Shown here: positions 35,053 through 43,684 of the stretch, piece after piece
How the letters are laid out: every line of letters begins with the position of its first letter
Numbering within the stretch: the first letter of the stretch is position 1
From: Bacteroidaceae bacterium
GTDB taxonomy: Bacteria; Bacteroidota; Bacteroidia; Bacteroidales; Bacteroidaceae
Length of the DNA stretch: 64,000 bases
NCBI GenBank assembly: GCA_017645655.1
Contig: JAGCNZ010000024.1
Location: 1 to 64,000 of the forward strand
Direction: 5' to 3'
Position numbers and translations under genes: made by a program
The notes under the pieces: generated by a model
What the model saw: the letters and a program-made list of their open reading frames with translations, nothing else
What the model was told of the DNA's origin: nothing
The model's database searches: none

Positions 35053-36041
35053 CCCGCCACACTGATTCCCGACATCTTGGGCAACAGCTTCCTTATGAAC
35101 TTAATATAGAAAACGAAGGGCAGCATGTAAAGAAAAATAAGGAAGGACGTAGGCCAGCAACCTTTCTTCACCAGCTTCCATAGCAATCCACGCACTTCTT
35201 TCCGCACGTAAGGGTCGCGGCAGTCGGGGCTGGCATCGTTGACGGACAGCCACAAGGAGTGTGTCTGTTCCTTTTCCAAAGCGGGTGTGAAGTGGTCGAG
35301 CATCTCCCTCCATACCGGTAAGCAGGCAATGGCCTGTTCGTCACGACTTCCGAATCCCGTCATGATGCTCTTCGGGCGTATCCGATAGAAGTAGGTATCG
35401 TGCTTGCAGAAAGCAATGCGGCTCAACTTTTGGGCTAGCATGAAGTTCCACAACTCATCCTCGTGCAGCACACCTTCACGGAAAAAAAGCCTGTGATGCA
35501 ACAAGAAGTCGCGCCTGACAAAGCGGTTCCAGGCTGTCACGGGAATGCCGTGCTTCCCACCACGCATGAGGATTGTCCTAGCTATCCACGCTGGATTGTT
35601 TGCATAATCGGGGAATGGCTTCTCCATCGTAAAGGCCTTCTCATAGCCTTTCCAGTTCGTCTTGGCTCCTGCAACAATCATTTCCGCCTCGGGATGCTTG
35701 CCCGCCACCTCCATGAAATGTCGCAAAGCATCAGGCGTAATGGTGTCGTCGCTGTCGACGAACAACACATACTTTCCGCTGGCATTCTCAATGCCAGTGT
35801 TGCGAGCAGCCGAAAGTCCCCTGTTATGCTCGTGCCTAATAATGCGGAAGAGTATGTCACCCCCGTAAAGGCTCAGGAAATCCTCAACCAGCACCATGCT
35901 GTCGTCCGTCCCACAATCGTCCACAAGGAGGCACTCTACGCCCTGTGTCAATGTCTGATCTGCAATGGAAGCCAGGCATTCAGTCACGTATTCCCTGACA
36001 TTGAAGACAGGAACAATGAAAGAAACTAATGTTTCCGCCAT
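35031..36041 (-). CDS. Glycosyltransferase family 2
   Basis: GT-A fold glycosyltransferase of 336 residues. The nucleotide-sugar site is VSFIVPVFNVREYVTECLASI (N-terminus), LLVDDCGTDDS near residue 39 and the metal-binding VLFVDSDDTITPDA near residue 92. The acceptor-side region includes GVLHEDELWNFMLAQ. The last 50 residues contain a hydrophobic stretch (SFLIFLYMLPFVFYIKFI) that may be membrane associated. Its first codons overlap the end of the upstream tandem glycosyltransferase by 16 bases, so the two are translationally coupled. Confidence 0.93.
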   Translation of the reverse strand: MAETLVSFIVPVFNVREYVTECLASIADQTLTQGVECLLVDDCGTDDSMVLVEDFLSLYGGDILFRIIRHEHNRGLSAARNTGIENASGKYVLFVDSDDTITPDALRHFMEVAGKHPEAEMIVAGAKTNWKGYEKAFTMEKPFPDYANNPAWIARTILMRGGKHGIPVTAWNRFVRRDFLLHHRLFFREGVLHEDELWNFMLAQKLSRIAFCKHDTYFYRIRPKSIMTGFGSRDEQAIACLPVWREMLDHFTPALEKEQTHSLWLSVNDASPDCRDPYVRKEVRGLLWKLVKKGCWPTSFLIFLYMLPFVFYIKFIRKLLPKMSGISVAGYSCCMS

Positions 36042-37879
36042 GAGGAAAAGAGCTTTCTCAGCAGGCCGCGCTTCGTCTTAAGCGCCTCAGCCTGTCCGTC
36101 ATTCCTGATGCACGACAGGGCAAACATCTTCTGGGCAAAGAGAGTTTCATCATGCGTGTCTTGTGCCAGCCAGTACATATCTTCAATTCGTTCATGGATG
36201 TACTTCCTTAACATATCCTTGAAATCTTCCGGTGCATCCCAAAGGCGTTTGTCCTGGCAAAGCATCTGCACGATACCCCAGACACCCTTGAACCTTTTCG
36301 ACATATCTCCAGTCTTTGTGACAATAGACCCTGCCCTGATTCGGCGGGCAAGGAATGGTTGACCCACAATCATCGCACGTTCTGCGAAGCGAAGGCTGAG
36401 GGGCGCCATGTAATTGTCCTCGTGCAAAAGACCCTCGGGATAGGAGAGATTGTAGTTCGTGAGTGAACTTAAAAGGTAGAACCTCGTTTGCTGTGTGGCG
36501 AAGAAACGCCCGTTTCTCTCCAGTTCGGTGAACAGTTCCGTCCCGCTGAGCACGGTGTCCTTAAGCGGAGGATATACCCTGTGGTACTCCTCTTCTGCCT
36601 TCACGCGGCGGGCCAGCTCGCCTCCCTTGCCGTCGGAGAACAGCCTACAGGCAAAGATGAGCTGGTCAAGACGGTTCTCTTCCGCAAGAAGAACCATCTC
36701 GAGGATGGCGTTATCGTAGTTCAGCATGTCGTCCGAGTCGAGGAAATAAATGTACTTGCCAGTCGCGCAGTTCATGCCAGAGTTTCGTGCAGCAGACAAT
36801 CCGCCGTTCTCTCGGTCGACAATCTTTATGCTGAAGAAATCATCAGACTTCTGAGCATATTGTTTCAGTATAGACGGCGAGTTATCGGTGGAACCATCAT
36901 TGACGCAGATGATCTCAATGTTTCTATAGGATTGAGTCAAAATGCTGTCCAGGCATTCGCCTATATATTTTTCGTCATTATAAACGGGAACAACGACGGA
37001 AACCAACGGCGTATGTTGCTTCAGAACTCTTGCATAGTCTCCTTTTATGCCAGCTAATACCTCCTCTCGCTGGAAGATTTCTCCTGCTCCATAATACAGG
37101 AAACGAAGACGACGCAAACGTAATTTTTCAAGATTATTGGTTTCTGCTATCTCGCAAACTTGCGCCATTCCCGAAAGCATGTCGCGTGCCTTTTGGTAAT
37201 TGTTAGCAAGCCAGTCTGTTTTTTCCCATCCGTTTCCACCAAGATAAGTGTATGTCGGACGGTGAAGCTTGTAGAAAGAACCGGCAAGCGAGAGTGCACG
37301 CACAAAGAAAGGTGGGTCTTCGAACTGACGTACGAGAGGAAATCGCAGATGATGCTCTTCTATGAAGTTGCGGTTGTAGATAAAGCGCGTGTAGCCATAA
37401 TCAAACTGATAGTCCTTGAAAGACATCATGCCGTCCTTCGCAAAATTATAGCCCTCGTAGTCGCCGATATGCTTTCTCTTCACTACTCGTCCCCTTCGAT
37501 TGATAATCGTCATACTGCCTCCGCAAATCTTGACATCGTGACGAATAGCATTCTCGTACATCACCTGCAAAGTATCATCCGTGGGGTAGAAGTCATCAGG
37601 GTCCATAAAAGCAACCCATTCACCAGTGGCCATATTCAACCCGACATTCCTTGCAGCAGCTGCACCTTGGTTTTCCTGATGCACCACCTTGAAGCGGCTG
37701 TCCTTTGCAGCATAATCATCAAGAATTCTTCCCGAGGCATCTGTCGAACCATCATCAACACACAGGAATTCTAATTCTTTAAGTGTTTGTGACATTAGCG
37801 AGTTCAGACACTTCTTGATGTATCGGTCGACATTGTACGTCGGGACGATTACCGATACGAGCGGAATGCTATTATTCAT
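36026..37879 (-). CDS. Bifunctional glycosyltransferase with two family 2 domains
   Basis: Protein of 617 residues with two complete GT2 modules. The first starts at residue 6 (VSVIVPTYNVDRYIKKCL; CVDDGSTDASG; VAFMDPDDFYP), the second near residue 292 (VSVVVPVYNDEKYIGECLD; CVNDGSTDNSP; IYFLDSDDMLNYD). Between them a stretch of about 60 residues ends the first acceptor domain. Both keep the DxD metal site, so both are probably active, adding two sugars in succession. It is cotranscribed with the pyruvyltransferase-like gene upstream (7-base gap) and the GT2 gene downstream. Confidence 0.93.
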   Translation of the reverse strand: MNNSIPLVSVIVPTYNVDRYIKKCLNSLMSQTLKELEFLCVDDGSTDASGRILDDYAAKDSRFKVVHQENQGAAAARNVGLNMATGEWVAFMDPDDFYPTDDTLQVMYENAIRHDVKICGGSMTIINRRGRVVKRKHIGDYEGYNFAKDGMMSFKDYQFDYGYTRFIYNRNFIEEHHLRFPLVRQFEDPPFFVRALSLAGSFYKLHRPTYTYLGGNGWEKTDWLANNYQKARDMLSGMAQVCEIAETNNLEKLRLRRLRFLYYGAGEIFQREEVLAGIKGDYARVLKQHTPLVSVVVPVYNDEKYIGECLDSILTQSYRNIEIICVNDGSTDNSPSILKQYAQKSDDFFSIKIVDRENGGLSAARNSGMNCATGKYIYFLDSDDMLNYDNAILEMVLLAEENRLDQLIFACRLFSDGKGGELARRVKAEEEYHRVYPPLKDTVLSGTELFTELERNGRFFATQQTRFYLLSSLTNYNLSYPEGLLHEDNYMAPLSLRFAERAMIVGQPFLARRIRAGSIVTKTGDMSKRFKGVWGIVQMLCQDKRLWDAPEDFKDMLRKYIHERIEDMYWLAQDTHDETLFAQKMFALSCIRNDGQAEALKTKRGLLRKLFSSWRKH

Positions 37880-37886
37880 ATTGTTG

Positions 37887-39086
37887 TTATTGGAGAATAA
37901 GGGTTAATAGTAAAAGGAAAACAAGCACAGAGATGGCTATCGCAGCTACATTAAACAGTTTCTTGTATTTTTTGTGCTTACTCGACTCCCAATCTGCCTC
38001 CTGTTGAAGTTGTTGGATTTTCTCTTCCTGAATGTGAATTATACCTAAATAATGGTTTTCTATTTCATGTAGTTCTTTTTCTTTTTCTGTTTCGTATTCT
38101 TTCTTTTGTGCCTCTTCTTTCTTGTGGAGAAAGAAAGTCATGTAAATGGCTTTCAGTTCTTCTTCATTGGGTATGCTGGTAAGTTCGGAATCTTTTAGCC
38201 ATGTGTTGTAGAAGTTAAGATTCTTTCCGTAAGAGTTGTCAATCATCTTCACTGGCAGACCTAAAAGTAATCGTAAGATGACAACATGCAGTCGTGTAGA
38301 GCAAATGTCTTTGTACGACGAGGCAAATTCAACTCCTTCTTTAATCAGCTTGGGAAAAAACTTATGGATAAAGAAGGTGTCAGCCTCTTCTTTTTTATGG
38401 GTCAGGATAAATTGAGAAGCCAGAACTCCAGATTCCTGCATTTGCGGCCAGTCGGACAAGGAATAACTAAGGTATTTGTTTGCCAATTGCGGTTCTTTCA
38501 TTTCCTTGTCATCGCGAAGCAGAAGAAGACTTTTCTGGGAAGTTTCTGTCATATCTGCCATAAGTTCTTTTGTGTTGATGCAGAAAGCCATGTCAGGCAG
38601 AGTCAGCAGATATCCCGTGAAGTTCTGTTCTTTTAGTAACTCTGCCGAGTGTGTGTCACGAACACAAATAGTAAGGTGGCGATGCATGTTCATCGTTTTC
38701 ACATCTTGCGCAAAGACAACGTCTGAATCATAATGGATTGTCTGTGGAAGGACAATGATATGGTTTTCGGGATATCGTTGAATGACCTGAAGACGGAATT
38801 CCTGATGTTGACGCCAGATGTCACCAAAGTTTCCGCCACCATGTAAAAAGATGGTTACGTCCTTAGGTAAAGGTCGAAAATTAAAGGTCTCTTTGCTATG
38901 CCTGCCAAGACATTTTCCAGGTAGATTCTTTAGGAATTCCTCAGTTCCTAACCATATAAGTATGTCGCCGATGTTACTATGATAAGGTAAATCCAAGTAG
39001 ATATAATCGCCTTTTACCGACGGTGCAAGCGTTGTCTTTATTAAATCTCCTAATTGTGTGCAGATGTTGTTAGCTGTTGTTTCCAT
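37887..39086 (-). CDS. Polysaccharide pyruvyltransferase-like protein with coiled coil and membrane tail
   Basis: Protein of 399 residues. The N-terminal 310 residues match the pyruvyltransferase fold: YHSNIGDILIWLG near residue 35, FLHGGGNFGDIW near residue 80, VLPQTIHY near residue 112, and the late STRLHVVILRLLLGLPV near residue 268. Such enzymes put pyruvate ketals on exopolysaccharide sugars. A charged coiled coil (residues 310-370) leads to a C-terminal transmembrane helix (VAAIAISVLVFLLLLTLIL). Base composition is AT-richer than most neighbours, hinting at transfer. The call rests on motifs only. Confidence 0.82.
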   Translation of the reverse strand: METTANNICTQLGDLIKTTLAPSVKGDYIYLDLPYHSNIGDILIWLGTEEFLKNLPGKCLGRHSKETFNFRPLPKDVTIFLHGGGNFGDIWRQHQEFRLQVIQRYPENHIIVLPQTIHYDSDVVFAQDVKTMNMHRHLTICVRDTHSAELLKEQNFTGYLLTLPDMAFCINTKELMADMTETSQKSLLLLRDDKEMKEPQLANKYLSYSLSDWPQMQESGVLASQFILTHKKEEADTFFIHKFFPKLIKEGVEFASSYKDICSTRLHVVILRLLLGLPVKMIDNSYGKNLNFYNTWLKDSELTSIPNEEELKAIYMTFFLHKKEEAQKKEYETEKEKELHEIENHYLGIIHIQEEKIQQLQQEADWESSKHKKYKKLFNVAAIAISVLVFLLLLTLILQ

Positions 39087-39106
39087 GCTAAGTTGTTTGT
39101 TTGGTA

Positions 39107-39114
39107 CAAAGATA
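39107..39114 (-). promoter_or_regulatory. Promoter -7 box for the pyruvyltransferase-glycosyltransferase operon
   Basis: TATCTTTG on the minus strand, 20 bases before the ATG at 39086. Confidence 0.6.
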
Positions 39115-39153
39115 CATAATTTTCATAGACAAGGCATATATTGAATGCTTTTA

Positions 39154-39185
39154 TTTGCTTATTATTGTTTTTTTTTCTATCTTTG
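39154..39185 (+). promoter_or_regulatory. Promoter for the plus-strand glycosyltransferase gene
   Basis: TTTG at 39154-39157 and TATCTTTG at 39178-39185 are 20 bases apart. This excludes a start at 39145 for the following gene. Confidence 0.65.
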
Positions 39186-39204
39186 TGCTGTAAAAAGTGA
39201 TGAT

Positions 39205-40041
39205 TTGAAAAAGATAGCTGTCCTCACAATGGTTCGCAACGATGAATTCTTCCTGCGCAAGTGGGTAGAATACTATGGACGTGAACTCGGACAGGAGAAT
39301 CTGTATATCTACTATGACGGTGTAGACCAAGGTATTGATGATTTCTGTCAAGGGACGAATGCATTTGTGCATCCTAAAATAGGCACTCAGGTGGTTGCTG
39401 CTGAAAAGGGACGTATGAAGTTCCTCTCAGAGAAGGCTGCAGAACTTTTTGCCAAAGGATATGACTTGGTTATCGGAGTTGATGCTGATGAATATATCGT
39501 AGTTGACCCTAGACTTGGCATAGGTCTTAGGGAGTTCTTGTCTAAAAAAGATATAGATGTGTGTCTTTCTCCCTTGGGGCTTGACTTCGGTCAGAAAATT
39601 GACGAAGAAGGTGACTTATCCTTTGAAGAGACATTTCTCTCTCAAAGACATTATGCTCAGATAGGAACTCGCTATACGAAGCCGTCTATCATAGCTAAAC
39701 CCTGCCGATGGGGGAGCGGTTTCCATCGCGTCAAAGGCCACAACTTCCACATCGCCCCCGACCTCTACCTCCTCCACTTCGGATATGCGGACAGCAAAAT
39801 TCTGGAAGAAAGACTTGGTGATGCTGACCGTGTGGCTCAAGGTTGGAAGAACCACATCTACAAGCGCAGCCGCACCATCAAGTATGCTACGGAAAAGAAG
39901 GCGCGTTACTTCGACCGATGGACTCGGTTTGCCCGCATCTGCCAGACGTGGTGCCGTCCACCTTACGCCCTTAATAAACCTGCAATGTTTGAGATGAGGA
40001 TTGTCGTCAGGATTCCTGACAGATTCGATAATGTGCTCTGA
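39205..40041 (+). CDS. Glycosyltransferase family 2/92-like protein
   Basis: Protein of 278 residues when started at TTG 39205, giving MKKIAVLTMVRNDEFFLRKW, a normal N-terminus for this group; an ATG at 39229 would cut the first strand. The metal site is VIGVDADEYIVVD near residue 90, and the acceptor part includes GSGFHRVKGHNFHI. Proteins like this transfer sugars to surface glycans; donor and acceptor are unknown. It is on the opposite strand to the other glycosyltransferases here, has its own promoter, and is AT-rich in its first half. It converges with the GT2 gene at 40061 with a 19-base gap. Confidence 0.85.
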   Translation: MKKIAVLTMVRNDEFFLRKWVEYYGRELGQENLYIYYDGVDQGIDDFCQGTNAFVHPKIGTQVVAAEKGRMKFLSEKAAELFAKGYDLVIGVDADEYIVVDPRLGIGLREFLSKKDIDVCLSPLGLDFGQKIDEEGDLSFEETFLSQRHYAQIGTRYTKPSIIAKPCRWGSGFHRVKGHNFHIAPDLYLLHFGYADSKILEERLGDADRVAQGWKNHIYKRSRTIKYATEKKARYFDRWTRFARICQTWCRPPYALNKPAMFEMRIVVRIPDRFDNVL

Positions 40042-40060
40042 AAAAGTACAGGCAATTCGC

Positions 40061-40927
40061 TTATCTCTGTTTTCTTTTCTTCTCCAGATAATGTTCGAAG
40101 GGAGCAAGAAAACGCTTTTCCCAAAGCAGTCTTTTGTCTTCCGGAGCATTTTCGTAAACCTTTTGTGCCGCTTCGATGCTGAGTTCCAGATGCAGTGCCT
40201 GCTTTTCTGAGTCTGAGGAAAGCAGGAAACTTTTCGGGTTTGGATAGTAATAATAAAGTGGCAAGCCAAGAATCACGCAACGCCCCACGTGCAGCAGCAC
40301 CTCGCTCCACCACGGGAAATCCTCAAAGCGGATGCCCACTATGAAGGGTATTGTCTTGACGAGCGACGTGCGGTACATCCTGAAGCAGGGTTGGCAGTGC
40401 TTTATCGCAAAGCGTCGGTCGATGTCGCGGGGGTGGGAGTATTCGGTGGCGAAGTCAAAGACGTTGTCCGTCGTAACGTATTTTGTTTTGCCATATTTCT
40501 TGAAGCGGGGCTTGCTGTCGGGCAGGTGCAGGAAATGCCTGACCTTGTTCGCCGTGCGATAGAAATGGTGATAAGTGAAGGTGACCATGTCGGCGGCTGC
40601 CTTTTCGGCTGCCTGAAGGCACAGTTCCATCAGTTGAGGATGGAAGAAGTCGTCGGGGTCGAGGAACAGCACGTACTGCCCAGATGCCTGTTCCATGCCG
40701 AGGTTCCTGGCTGCCGACACGCCTTGATTCGTCTGATGGAAAACCTTGAAGCGGCTGTCTCGGGCAGCGTAGTCGTCGGCTATGGCACCGCAGGAGTCGG
40801 GGCTTCCATCGTCGACGAGGATGGCTTCCCAGCTCTCATGTGTCTGAGCAAGCAGGCTGTCCAGTGCCCGCCGCAGGTACTTCTCTACATTATATATAGG
40901 TATGATGACGGAGATGTCGTGTGCCAT
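40061..40927 (-). CDS. Glycosyltransferase family 2
   Basis: GT2 enzyme of 288 residues starting at the ATG complementary to 40925-40927. Donor-site motifs are ISVIIPIYNVEKYLRRALDSL, ILVDDGSPDSCG and VLFLDPDDFFHP (residues 5-105). It is a close paralog of the next gene upstream (40930-41787): they share the block order, the spacing, and phrases such as HFLHLP/QFLHLD, EDFPWWSEVLLHVGRC/EDFPWWSEVLLRVGRC, and the LAPFEHYLEKK/LAPFEQKLRKK tail. The start follows directly on the paralog's stop, so they form an operon, probably by tandem duplication. Confidence 0.93.
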   Translation of the reverse strand: MAHDISVIIPIYNVEKYLRRALDSLLAQTHESWEAILVDDGSPDSCGAIADDYAARDSRFKVFHQTNQGVSAARNLGMEQASGQYVLFLDPDDFFHPQLMELCLQAAEKAAADMVTFTYHHFYRTANKVRHFLHLPDSKPRFKKYGKTKYVTTDNVFDFATEYSHPRDIDRRFAIKHCQPCFRMYRTSLVKTIPFIVGIRFEDFPWWSEVLLHVGRCVILGLPLYYYYPNPKSFLLSSDSEKQALHLELSIEAAQKVYENAPEDKRLLWEKRFLAPFEHYLEKKRKQR

Positions 40928-40929
40928 GC

Positions 40930-41787
40930 TTATAGTCTTGCTTCTTTCTTCCTGAGTTTCTGCTCGAATGGAGCCAGGAAATGGCGTTCCCAAGTCTTTC
41001 GTTTCTGTGCCGGGGCATCTGCGTAGACACTTTTTGCTGCTTCGATTGCTTTCCTGAGACTTTCTATCTTGTGTTCCTGACTGGTAGAGAGGATGTCGCT
41101 CGAAGGGTTGGGAGAGTAGAAGTAGAGGGGAAGGTTCAGTATGGTGCAACGTCCCACTCTGAGCAGCACTTCGCTCCACCACGGGAAGTCTTCGTAGATG
41201 ATGCCTGGGATGAACTTGATGTCGCGCACCGCATACGTCTTGTACATGCAGCGCCAAGCCTGACAGTGCTTCACTGCCCAGCGCTCTTTGATGCCTTTGG
41301 GATGGGAATGTTCTGTGGCGTAGAGGAAGATGTCGTCTGTCGTGATGTATGGCGGCTCTTTGTAGAACTTGTAGTGCGGTTTGGGGGCATCGAGGTGCAG
41401 GAATTGCTTGACGAGTGCCATCGTGCGGTAAGAGCGGTCGTACGTAAAGCAGACCATGTCGGAGCCGTCTCTTTGCATTGCTTCCATGCAGAGCGTTATG
41501 AGTTGCGGATGCAGGAAGTCGTCGGCATCGAGGAAGAGGAGGAACTCTCCCGCAATGTGTTGCATTCCCAGATTTCGCGCGTCTGACTGGCCACTGTTCT
41601 GCTTGTGTATGACCTTGAAACGCGTGTCGCGTTGGGCATATTCCTGAGCGATGTGGCCACTGCTGTCCGTGCTGCCGTCGTCCACGAGGATGGCTTCCCA
41701 GTCCTTGCAGGTCTGCGAGAGAATGCTGTCAAGCGCCCTGCGAAGGTACGCCTCGGCATTGAAGATGGGTACGACGACAGATATCAT
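40930..41787 (-). CDS. Glycosyltransferase family 2 (paralog of the downstream gene)
   Basis: GT2 enzyme of 285 residues. Motifs are ISVVVPIFNAEAYLRRALDSI, ILVDDGSTDSSG and LLFLDADDFLHPQ, with the acceptor-side EDFPWWSEVLLRVGRC. It lies between a lipid A acyltransferase gene (12-base gap upstream) and its paralog (2-base gap downstream). That position suggests both add sugars to LPS core or a related lipid-linked glycan, but this is inference from context. Confidence 0.93.
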   Translation of the reverse strand: MISVVVPIFNAEAYLRRALDSILSQTCKDWEAILVDDGSTDSSGHIAQEYAQRDTRFKVIHKQNSGQSDARNLGMQHIAGEFLLFLDADDFLHPQLITLCMEAMQRDGSDMVCFTYDRSYRTMALVKQFLHLDAPKPHYKFYKEPPYITTDDIFLYATEHSHPKGIKERWAVKHCQAWRCMYKTYAVRDIKFIPGIIYEDFPWWSEVLLRVGRCTILNLPLYFYSPNPSSDILSTSQEHKIESLRKAIEAAKSVYADAPAQKRKTWERHFLAPFEQKLRKKEARL

Positions 41788-41799
41788 GATGTGTTGTGG

Positions 41800-42684
41800 C
41801 TACTTTGTCAGCTCGAACTTATACCATCTGTTGTGCGACCAGAGCCATAGCTCGGGCTGACGGCAAATGTTCTGTTCGAGCATGTGCCAGAAGGCTCGTG
41901 AGAGCGGGAAGGGGCTGGCGCTCTCCTGCTCTGTGGGTTTCAGTTCCTTGAAGGTAAGCCTGTAGTGTCCCCTGGCAGTCTTTTCTACGTCGAGGTACAC
42001 GAGTTCTGTGTTGACTTTCCGTGCCAGTTCTTCTGCGCCGGGTGCGTACCACGTCTGTTGGTTCAGGAATGTGACGAAGTCCTTCGCTTTCGTGTCGGGT
42101 CTTTGGTCGCTGATGAATCCGCAGAGGAACGGCTCGCCCAGTGCGTTCCAGCTGAGCATGGTGCGTACCGTCTGCTTCATTTCGATCTGTGTAGTCTGCC
42201 ATCGGCTGCGTATCTCATGCATGAGGGAGGAAAAGTAGGCGTTTTCGATGTGCTTGTATATCTCGCCACCTTTCCTGGGCAGCCTGTAGCGAACGCTCAC
42301 TTCCTGGTACCATTCCCAGCATCCCAGGTGGCCCAGGAGCATAAAGATGTTCTTTCCCTCGGATGCGATTCGCTCGGGCAGTTCGCAGTTGAGCACTTCC
42401 ACGCGGCGTCGCATCTCCTGGTCCGAGATGTTGAGGCACTTGAAGGCTTCGATGAAGACGTCGCACAGGTTTCTGTAGAACGCCTTTTCTATGCGCTGAA
42501 TCTCCCTTTTGCTCTTCTCGGGGAAGGAGCATGTGAGGTTTTCCCGGACCAGTCGCCGCCTATACCTTATTATATAATATATAATAGGGTAGGCTATGTC
42601 GCTCAGCAGATAGAGGAAGCCCAGGGGCAGTCCTGCCAGGAGTCGCATCAGGGGGTGTCGCTTCTTTGTTCCTTTCTTGCTCAA
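41800..42684 (-). CDS. Lysophospholipid/lipid A late acyltransferase (LpxL/HtrB family)
   Basis: Inner-membrane acyltransferase of 294 residues that adds a secondary acyl chain to lipid A (or to a related lipid). The catalytic HX4E motif is HLGCWE (His119, Glu124), and the second family motif is GFISDQRP near residue 190. The N-terminal hydrophobic segment (LLAGLPLGFLYLLSDIAYPIIYYII) anchors it. It is the first gene of a three-gene operon with two GT2 genes, which links the cluster to LPS assembly. A TACCTTTG promoter precedes it. Confidence 0.92.
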   Translation of the reverse strand: MSKKGTKKRHPLMRLLAGLPLGFLYLLSDIAYPIIYYIIRYRRRLVRENLTCSFPEKSKREIQRIEKAFYRNLCDVFIEAFKCLNISDQEMRRRVEVLNCELPERIASEGKNIFMLLGHLGCWEWYQEVSVRYRLPRKGGEIYKHIENAYFSSLMHEIRSRWQTTQIEMKQTVRTMLSWNALGEPFLCGFISDQRPDTKAKDFVTFLNQQTWYAPGAEELARKVNTELVYLDVEKTARGHYRLTFKELKPTEQESASPFPLSRAFWHMLEQNICRQPELWLWSHNRWYKFELTK

Positions 42685-42709
42685 TGCAGATTTGTTCTCA
42701 GTTCAGTTG

Positions 42710-42717
42710 CAAAGGTA
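42710..42717 (-). promoter_or_regulatory. Promoter -7 box for the acyltransferase operon
   Basis: TACCTTTG on the minus strand, 26 bases before the ATG at 42684. Confidence 0.6.
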
Positions 42718-42806
42718 CTAAAAATAAATGAAGAATGGTGCCACAGGATTGAAGAATTATGGTCGTTTTGAGCAGAAAGGGACGAAAAAGGGTGTTTTAT
42801 AAGGTC

Positions 42807-42841
42807 AGCAGGGCTGTCCGGTTGTGTCGGACAGCCCTGCT
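42807..42841. terminator. Perfect 14-bp hairpin after the sigma factor gene
   Basis: AGCAGGGCTGTCCG (42807-42820) pairs perfectly with CGGACAGCCCTGCT (42828-42841) around GTTGTGT. It is six bases after the sigma factor stop codon. No long U-tract follows on either strand, but the stem is strong. Confidence 0.7.
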
Positions 42842-42846
42842 TGCTG

Positions 42847-43458
42847 CTACTCGAGCCAGGGCGTGAGGTAATCCACGAGCGGTCGGTCCCGGAGGGCCGC
42901 CTCGAGTTTGCGGAGCGCGCGCTGGTGCAACTTGGATGCTATGGTTCGGCTGATGCCCAAACGGTTCGCTATCTCCATGATATCCAGGCGTTTGCCGTTG
43001 AGTCCGTAGAACTGCGTGACGACCTGTTGCTCCCTGTTGCTGAGGCATTCCAAGGCTTTGTCGATGCGATAGCGTTGCGCCGTGTGCAGCAGGTCCTCCT
43101 CGTCGTCAGCCTGCTCCTGGAGCGGCTTGTCGGCCTCTGCTCCTGCAATTCTCTGCCGATGGATAGCGAGGAGCATCATCTTGCGGCACCAATGGCTGGC
43201 ATACGTCGCGAAGGTGGAGCCTGTCTGCTCGTTGTAGCGCAAGGCGGCTTCGCACAGACCGAGCAGCCCCTCCTGCCGCAGGTCGTCCAGCTCCAGGTTG
43301 CAATCTTTCATGCGCCAGGCCATCGCGTAGGCCAGCGGCATGTGGCTGACGACGAGCAGGCGCAAGTCGTCGGTGAGTTCGCACAGGCGTTTGTTACACT
43401 TTTCGGGCAGTTGTCTTGCGAGGGCTGCCACCTCGTTTTGCTGAACATTTTGTCTCAT
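42847..43458 (-). CDS. Sigma-70 family RNA polymerase sigma factor
   Basis: Alternative sigma factor of 203 residues with regions 2 and 4. Region 2 includes LRLLVVSHMPLAYAMAWRM, LELDDLRQEGLLGLCEAALRYNE and TFATYASHWCRKMMLLAI (near residues 28-110). Region 4 has LSNREQQVVTQFYGLNGK and the helix-turn-helix DIMEIANRLGISRTIASKLHQRALRKL. It has a region 2.3/2.4 with YASHW like group 3 sigma factors rather than ECF types. No anti-sigma gene is adjacent. The downstream hairpin and an upstream palindrome at 43493 share GACAGCC/GGCTGTC. Confidence 0.9.
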   Translation of the reverse strand: MRQNVQQNEVAALARQLPEKCNKRLCELTDDLRLLVVSHMPLAYAMAWRMKDCNLELDDLRQEGLLGLCEAALRYNEQTGSTFATYASHWCRKMMLLAIHRQRIAGAEADKPLQEQADDEEDLLHTAQRYRIDKALECLSNREQQVVTQFYGLNGKRLDIMEIANRLGISRTIASKLHQRALRKLEAALRDRPLVDYLTPWLE

Positions 43459-43492
43459 TTTATTCGATGAAATGGGTTAAAATTGAAAATGA

Positions 43493-43506
43493 GACAGCCG
43501 GCTGTC
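43493..43506. promoter_or_regulatory. Perfect 14-bp palindrome upstream of the sigma factor gene
   Basis: GACAGCCGGCTGTC is fully symmetric. It lies between the -7 box at 43528 and the ATG at 43458, in the position of an operator or a 5' UTR hairpin. Confidence 0.45.
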
Positions 43507-43527
43507 CTTGACTTTTGAATTCGAAAG

Positions 43528-43535
43528 CAAAGGTA
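43528..43535 (-). promoter_or_regulatory. Promoter -7 box for the sigma factor gene
   Basis: TACCTTTG on the minus strand, 70 bases before the ATG. From 43536 to the array at 43685 nothing else is recognised. Confidence 0.55.
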
Positions 43536-43684
43536 CGGCCTTTTGTGCGGAGGAGGAAAGAATTGCAAGTCGTACAAGTATTTGTACAAGCCATGTAAAC
43601 GAAGCGCTAATCAAGAGCAAGCGCGGCACGAATAAAAAGCAAGCGCAGCAGGTCGCGTTTATAGTCGTCGCCTGCTGCGCCAGA

